Source: Chloroflexota bacterium
GTDB taxonomy: Bacteria > Chloroflexota > Dehalococcoidia > Lucifugimonadales > JADFKI01
DNA length: 9,888 nucleotides
NCBI GenBank assembly: GCA_022565015.1
Contig: JADFKI010000128.1
Location: 1-9,888 of the forward strand
Direction: 5' to 3'
Every line of letters starts with the position of its first letter. Within the stretch, counting starts at the first letter, position 1. The notes beneath the pieces are model-generated. The model ran no database searches. It was not told the DNA's origin and saw nothing but the letters and a program-made list of their open reading frames with translations. A program made the translations under genes and the position numbers. Below are positions 6,666-9,888 of the stretch, piece after piece.

Positions 6666-6666
6666 C

Positions 6667-7593
6667 TTACGACACGCCTACGCCGAGTATTGTATCAGCG
6701 CCGCTTGACAACAATATTTTGGCTATCGTTTCACCTGCCAGCTCTGGCGAATTTATTCCGAATCTGTCGTTGCGCTTAAGAATCTGAGAACCATTTGGCG
6801 TCGATACCATAGCCGACATGACGATCTCATCGTTCTCGATTACGGCGTATGCGGCGACCGGCACCGTGCATCCGCCACCGATAGCCTTCAGGAAGGCACG
6901 CTCCGCCCTCACCGCAAGGCTGGATTGGCGATGGTCCGCCCCGGCCACCAGGCTCCGTGTTTTCTCGTCCGTGGCTCGGATCTCCAGGGCGAGGGTGCCC
7001 TGTCCAACGTCGGGTACGCATAGCTCGGGCGGCAGGTACTGGCTGATCTCGTCTTGCCTTCCGAGCCTTATGATGCCGGCGGCGGCCAGGACTACGCCGT
7101 CGTAGTCGCTGCCCTGGGCCTTTTCCAACCGCGTGCCCACGTTTCCCCGAATCGGGATGAAGCTGATGTCGCGCCGCACAGCTTTGAGCTGAGCGATGCG
7201 TCTTGGACTGCTTGTGCCGATCCTCGCGCCTTCGGGCAGCTCTTCCAGCGGCAGGCCCCACTTATTTACGATTACGTCGCGAGGGTCTTCCCTCTTTGTT
7301 ATGGCCCCGATGGTCAGGCCATCCGGCAGCTCCGAGGGAAGGTCCTTTGCGCTGTGAACGGCGAGGTCCACTTCCTTCGACAGCAGGGCGACTTCCAGCG
7401 CCTTCACGAACATGCCCCGCTCCATGCTAAGAAGGGGAGCGATCTTATTGCGGTCGCCCTCCGTAATCATCGGAACGACTTCAATCCGCAGGTCTGGCGC
7501 CGCGGCCCTCAGTTGCGCAAGCACCTCATCGGTCTGCGCCAACGAAAGCGGGCTCGTGCGTGTGCCGATTCTTAGCGTGTTAGTCGTGGTCAT
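6667..7593 (-). CDS. hemC: Hydroxymethylbilane synthase (porphobilinogen deaminase)
   Basis: HemC joins four porphobilinogens head to tail into hydroxymethylbilane on a covalently held dipyrromethane primer. With the start at the ATG 7593, the protein is 308 residues, the usual size, and begins MTTTNTLRIGTRTSPLSLAQ as the family does. The catalytic aspartate is in VHSAKDLP (D84), the substrate-binding arginines in GTSSPRRIAQL (R131, R132), and the cofactor cysteine in GGGCTVPVAAYA (C242). The reading frame stays open another 38 codons upstream into sirC, but that stretch has no homology and a GTG at 7620 is the only other near start. The ribosome binding site is poor (AGGA about 15 bases upstream), so re-initiation after sirC, 38 bp before, is likely. 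It ends one base before the cobA-hemD start. Confidence 0.96.
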   Translation of the reverse strand: MTTTNTLRIGTRTSPLSLAQTDEVLAQLRAAAPDLRIEVVPMITEGDRNKIAPLLSMERGMFVKALEVALLSKEVDLAVHSAKDLPSELPDGLTIGAITKREDPRDVIVNKWGLPLEELPEGARIGTSSPRRIAQLKAVRRDISFIPIRGNVGTRLEKAQGSDYDGVVLAAAGIIRLGRQDEISQYLPPELCVPDVGQGTLALEIRATDEKTRSLVAGADHRQSSLAVRAERAFLKAIGGGCTVPVAAYAVIENDEIVMSAMVSTPNGSQILKRNDRFGINSPELAGETIAKILLSSGADTILGVGVS

Positions 7594-7631
7594 GGTGTTC
7601 GCGCCAATTCCTATTCGCACAGACGCGGGAT

Positions 7632-8360
7632 CTAGGACCCGACGCCATTGGCCGAGGCGACCATCTTCTTTTCCTCCCACATCTTGCAGACGCCGTCGGT
7701 GCAGTCGCACGTTGTCCCTGTCATCAGGTCCTGGAGCAGAATGACCCGTGCCTCGTCGTATTTGCCGTCCTGGACCATGTCGACGAGCCTGTCGGTTATG
7801 CAGGCCTGCCAGTGGTCGGTGAAAAGGGTTATGCCCTTCCCTCGTATCTCGGCCCTGGCATCGGCCAGAATTGGCGCGAGGTCCGCGTATTCCATTACGG
7901 GATGGCCCGACTCGATGGGGCTGCCGTCCAGGACCTCACGGAACTTGCGTGCCAGCGCCGGGCTTGCGCCGCCCGTGGATGCGGCCAACGTGACCACTCC
8001 ACGCCTGGATACGGCGGGCGCTATGAAGGTGCACAGAGGCGTTACGTCCACTACGTTCAACAGGACGTTCCGCTCTTGCGCCTCTTTCGCGATCTCTCGG
8101 TTGACCGCATTGTCGTCGGTCGACGCTATGCAAATGAACGCCTCGCTCAGGTCGCCGGACCGGTACGCACGTTGGCGCCATTCGATGCGGCCGTCGCGCG
8201 CCAGGTCGCTCACCCCCGGGTTCACCTCAGGGCTTATGACGATGACTTTGGCCTCACACTCCAGAAGCTTCTGGACTTTTTCTTCGCCAATATTCCCGCC
8301 GCCGATTACGAGGCAGTTGCGGTCCTGAATGTCTATGAAGGCAGGGTAGTAGACAGGCAA
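7632..8360 (-). CDS. sirC: Precorrin-2 dehydrogenase / sirohydrochlorin ferrochelatase (SirC/Met8/CysG N-terminal type)
   Basis: This enzyme oxidises precorrin-2 to sirohydrochlorin with NAD+. In Met8p and CysG the same domain also inserts iron to give siroheme. The 242-residue protein starts with a Rossmann fold (CLVIGGGNIGEEKVQKLLE, glycines 20-25) and ends that domain with NVVDVTPLCTFIAPAVSRRG. There, D105 matches the aspartate (Asp104 in CysG, Asp141 in Met8p) needed for both activities. ASTGGASPALARKFRE (128-142) opens the dimerisation part. After residue 210 comes a tail with C218, C220 and C225 (TTCDCTDGVCK) not usual in the family. The start is a TTG at 8360 with AGGAG five bases before it. 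A separate SirB-type chelatase is not in the window, so iron insertion by this protein is inferred from the aspartate. Confidence 0.92.
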   Translation of the reverse strand: MPVYYPAFIDIQDRNCLVIGGGNIGEEKVQKLLECEAKVIVISPEVNPGVSDLARDGRIEWRQRAYRSGDLSEAFICIASTDDNAVNREIAKEAQERNVLLNVVDVTPLCTFIAPAVSRRGVVTLAASTGGASPALARKFREVLDGSPIESGHPVMEYADLAPILADARAEIRGKGITLFTDHWQACITDRLVDMVQDGKYDEARVILLQDLMTGTTCDCTDGVCKMWEEKKMVASANGVGS

Positions 8361-8401
8361 AGCGGCTCCTTCAAAGGTCTCGGGAAATTGATTCCAATAC
8401 T

Positions 8402-8407
8402 ATTGTA
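8402..8407 (-). promoter_or_regulatory. Candidate internal -10 element before sirC
   Basis: A minus-strand TACAAT (8407-8402) lies about 40 bases upstream of the sirC TTG, in the 129-bp gap after the decarboxylase gene. No good -35 hexamer is visible. The gap (8361-8489) also holds a 10-base palindrome, GCACCGGTGC (8441-8450), but no hairpin followed by a T-run. Read-through from the upstream gene plus a weak internal promoter is the simplest reading. Confidence 0.3.
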
Positions 8408-8489
8408 GCTTGGCGGCCAGAAGGATGCAGAATATCGGTCGCACCGGTGCACCAGACAACAAGCAACCGCTGAACGGGTTAACGGAGGG

Positions 8490-9512
8490 TTATACGAAAT
8501 ACCTGACCCTGGTCTTCTTGAACTCTCTGGTGCTGTACAAGAGCTTGTAATCGTCAATTTCCGTAGCCTCCGAGATCTCTTTGGCTACCTCTTCACACTG
8601 CCTCTGTGTCGTCGCGTGAATCATTGTGAAATGCGTGTATTCCCAGTCAGGGAAGGTCGGGCGCTCGTAGCAATGCGTGACCCATTTCGACTGGGCCATC
8701 TTATTGCCCACCTCGACGGACCGCTCAGACGGGACCTTCCAGACCGCCATCGCATTGGAGCTGAAGCCCGCGCGCCGATGATGCAGCACGGCGCTAAACC
8801 GACGCATTAGCCCACGCTCCTCGAACGACTTCGCCGTTTCGAAGAGCTCGTCCAGCGTTAATCCGATTCGCTCTGCCATGGGCGTGAAGGGGTCGGGCTC
8901 GAGTGGAACGTCTTCTTGTAGCTCGCGAATGACCTCTTTATCTTCTTCGGTTATCTCCTGGGCCTTATTCCAGCCCTCGTTGCCCGCCTGATTAAGTCCG
9001 TCGGGGCTATAGTAATCGTTGGACGCGCCCTCTTCCGTAATCATATCGAAGTTGACGCCTATCTTGAAGAACTTTATCGTTGGCATCAATCTGTAGGACT
9101 CAGCGCCGGTGCGTTCCGCCATGCCGGCTACGGTCTCTTCCAGGTCCCCATCAGGAGGCACGGCGACGGTAAACCAGAGGTTGAAGTAGCCGTTTCGTTC
9201 GTAATTGTGACTGACACCGGGGTGCTCGTTAATGATCTGCGCGCCGGCATCGAGAGTTTCGTTGGGGATTCGCATGGCGACCAGCGTCGTCTTGTAACCC
9301 AGGCGTCTCGTGTCGAAAATGGCGCTGATTTGGCGGACGATATTTTTATCTTTGAGGTTGCTAATCCGTCGGATGACATCGTCCTCCGATATCCCCAGCT
9401 CCTCGCCAATATGGGCGTAAGGCCGCTGTACCAGGGGAAACGCTCTTTGAATCACATTGAGAAGCCGTTTGTCGGTTAGCTCAATTTCCGATGGACTGGT
9501 TTTTGTAGCCAT
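8490..9512 (-). CDS. ahbAB: Fused siroheme decarboxylase (AhbA-AhbB / NirDL-like)
   Basis: This protein is expected to remove the acetate carboxyls on C12 and C18 of siroheme, giving didecarboxysiroheme for siroheme-dependent heme or heme d1. The 340 residues hold two copies of the Lrp/AsnC-like unit. The first spans about 10-160: a winged-helix part (IGEELGISEDDVIRRISNLK), QISAIFDTRRLGY at 61-73, then HPGVSHNYERNGYFNLWFTV ending at 116. The second spans about 185-340: a helix-turn-helix remnant, RRFSAVLHHRRAGF at 237-250, then WVTHCYERPTFPDWEYTHFTMIH at 277-299. The HNYER / HCYER repeats (H102, H280) and the LHHRRAGF segment are hallmarks of siroheme decarboxylases rather than of true regulators, and the operon makes siroheme. 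The decarboxylase is usually two proteins; fused forms are known as NirDL. The ATG has only a weak ribosome binding site. A regulatory role as well cannot be ruled out. Confidence 0.87.
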   Translation of the reverse strand: MATKTSPSEIELTDKRLLNVIQRAFPLVQRPYAHIGEELGISEDDVIRRISNLKDKNIVRQISAIFDTRRLGYKTTLVAMRIPNETLDAGAQIINEHPGVSHNYERNGYFNLWFTVAVPPDGDLEETVAGMAERTGAESYRLMPTIKFFKIGVNFDMITEEGASNDYYSPDGLNQAGNEGWNKAQEITEEDKEVIRELQEDVPLEPDPFTPMAERIGLTLDELFETAKSFEERGLMRRFSAVLHHRRAGFSSNAMAVWKVPSERSVEVGNKMAQSKWVTHCYERPTFPDWEYTHFTMIHATTQRQCEEVAKEISEATEIDDYKLLYSTREFKKTRVRYFV

Positions 9513-9612
9513 TTACCTGACCCCGTCAACCTTCTTGTGTCGCATTCACGCGTTAGCTCCCACCGGGATATGACGCGCGCGGAACCGACGCGTTTTAACT
9601 TAAGGCGTTTTT

Positions 9613-9642
9613 AGGTTAGCATGGCGTTCTGAGGCCAGTCAA
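9613..9642 (-). promoter_or_regulatory. Promoter of the siroheme operon, with overlapping inverted repeat
   Basis: On the minus strand, TTGACT (9642-9637) is followed after 18 bases by TAACCT (9618-9613), which has the extended -10 TGC in front. The leader to the ATG would be about 95 nt. An inverted repeat, GGCGTT (9623-9628) and AACGCC (9641-9646), covers the spacer and part of the -35, where a repressor would block polymerase. Confidence 0.5.
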
Positions 9643-9748
9643 CGCCGATACGTTCAAAGAAATGGCGTTCCGGCAATCTTTCCGGACGCCCGTCGGACCG
9701 TTTGTTAAGAGATTCGTCAAGTCCACGTAAGGATGAGGGGGCAGTCAG

Positions 9749-9888
9749 CTGGAGGCAGGAAAGGCCCGTCTCCTCGAGATACTTCGCGGGGAGATCGGAG
9801 ACGACAGGGTGATAGACGCCATGATGAAGGTCCCAAGGGAGGCCTTTGTTTCGGCGCCCAACCGATATCTGGCCTACGAAGACGCGCC
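9749..9888 (+). CDS. pcm: Protein-L-isoaspartate O-methyltransferase, partial (N-terminus only)
   Basis: The frame open from 9737 to the window edge reads LEAGKARLLEILRGEIGDDR at its start and then VIDAMMKVPREAFVSAPNRY, ending LAYEDA. This is the N-terminal pattern of PCMT enzymes (..DxRVxxAMxxVPRExFV..xxxAYED..). They methylate isoaspartyl residues with S-adenosylmethionine to repair aged proteins. The SAM-binding domain lies beyond the window. No ATG begins this frame upstream of 9821, and the similarity starts well before that. A CTG at 9749, behind an AGGGGG ribosome-binding-like stretch, lines up with the family's first residue and is used here. A GTG at 9809 with GGAG eight bases before it is another choice. 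A third is the ATG at 9733, which would join this frame if the G5 run at 9737-9741 were one base shorter. The promoter is not clear. Confidence 0.72.
   Translation, partial: MEAGKARLLEILRGEIGDDRVIDAMMKVPREAFVSAPNRYLAYEDA

Noticed and set aside
7594..7710. N-terminal extension of HemC by 38 residues
   Set aside because: The extension overlaps the end of sirC, lacks family similarity and is Arg-rich. HemC proteins begin near the LRIGTRTSPL motif, which follows the ATG at 7593.
8361..8489. Rho-independent terminator between ahbAB and sirC
   Set aside because: The only hairpins are short (a GCACCGGTGC palindrome and a 4-bp AACC/GGTT stem), and none is followed by a T-run on the transcribed strand.
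8490..9512. Transcription regulator of the Lrp/AsnC family
   Set aside because: The helix-turn-helix resemblance is real, but the duplicated unit, the HNYER/HCYER and LHHRRAGF motifs and the siroheme operon context fit siroheme decarboxylase better.

Overview
The window looks like an ordinary chromosomal stretch of a free-living bacterium, and no phage, plasmid or insertion-sequence genes are visible. Three things suggest Chloroflexota, perhaps Dehalococcoidia or SAR202-like: a deazaflavin (F420)-dependent reductase family gene, a nickel superoxide dismutase, and a siroheme operon with a fused siroheme decarboxylase. That lineage guess is an inference from gene content, because no phylogenetic marker is present. 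Genes are tightly packed and often overlap. Start codons include ATG, TTG and possibly CTG or GTG.

Layout. (1) 1-1296, minus strand: a small cluster of radC-type JAB/MPN protein, single-domain cupin, and a deazaflavin-dependent nitroreductase family protein cut by the left edge. (2) 1297-1526: a divergent intergenic region with a near-consensus sigma-70 promoter for the next gene. (3) 1527-2603, plus strand: an M20-family metallopeptidase resembling tripeptidase T. (4) 2604-3041: non-coding sequence between convergent genes, holding a compound palindromic repeat (2748-3010). (5) 3042-4172: a divergent pair, Ni-superoxide dismutase (minus) and its S26-type maturation protease (plus), sharing a 99-bp promoter region. 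(6) 4169-9512, minus strand: a tetrapyrrole operon. (7) 9749 to the end, plus strand: the start of a protein-L-isoaspartate methyltransferase gene.

The operon is transcribed right to left as ahbAB-like fused siroheme decarboxylase, sirC, hemC, cobA-hemD fusion and hemB. Together these would convert 5-aminolevulinate to porphobilinogen (HemB), hydroxymethylbilane (HemC), uroporphyrinogen III (HemD half), precorrin-2 (CobA half), sirohydrochlorin and siroheme (SirC/Met8-type), and 12,18-didecarboxysiroheme (AhbAB). That product is the branch point to siroheme-dependent heme or to heme d1. The radical-SAM enzymes that finish either route (AhbC/AhbD, NirJ) and the genes that make aminolevulinate are not in the window.

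Most of the window is well-known biochemistry. The less ordinary parts are the compound palindromic repeat, a cysteine cluster on the SirC tail, an inverted repeat over the operon promoter, the divergent NiSOD/protease arrangement, and an uncertain or frameshifted start of the methyltransferase.
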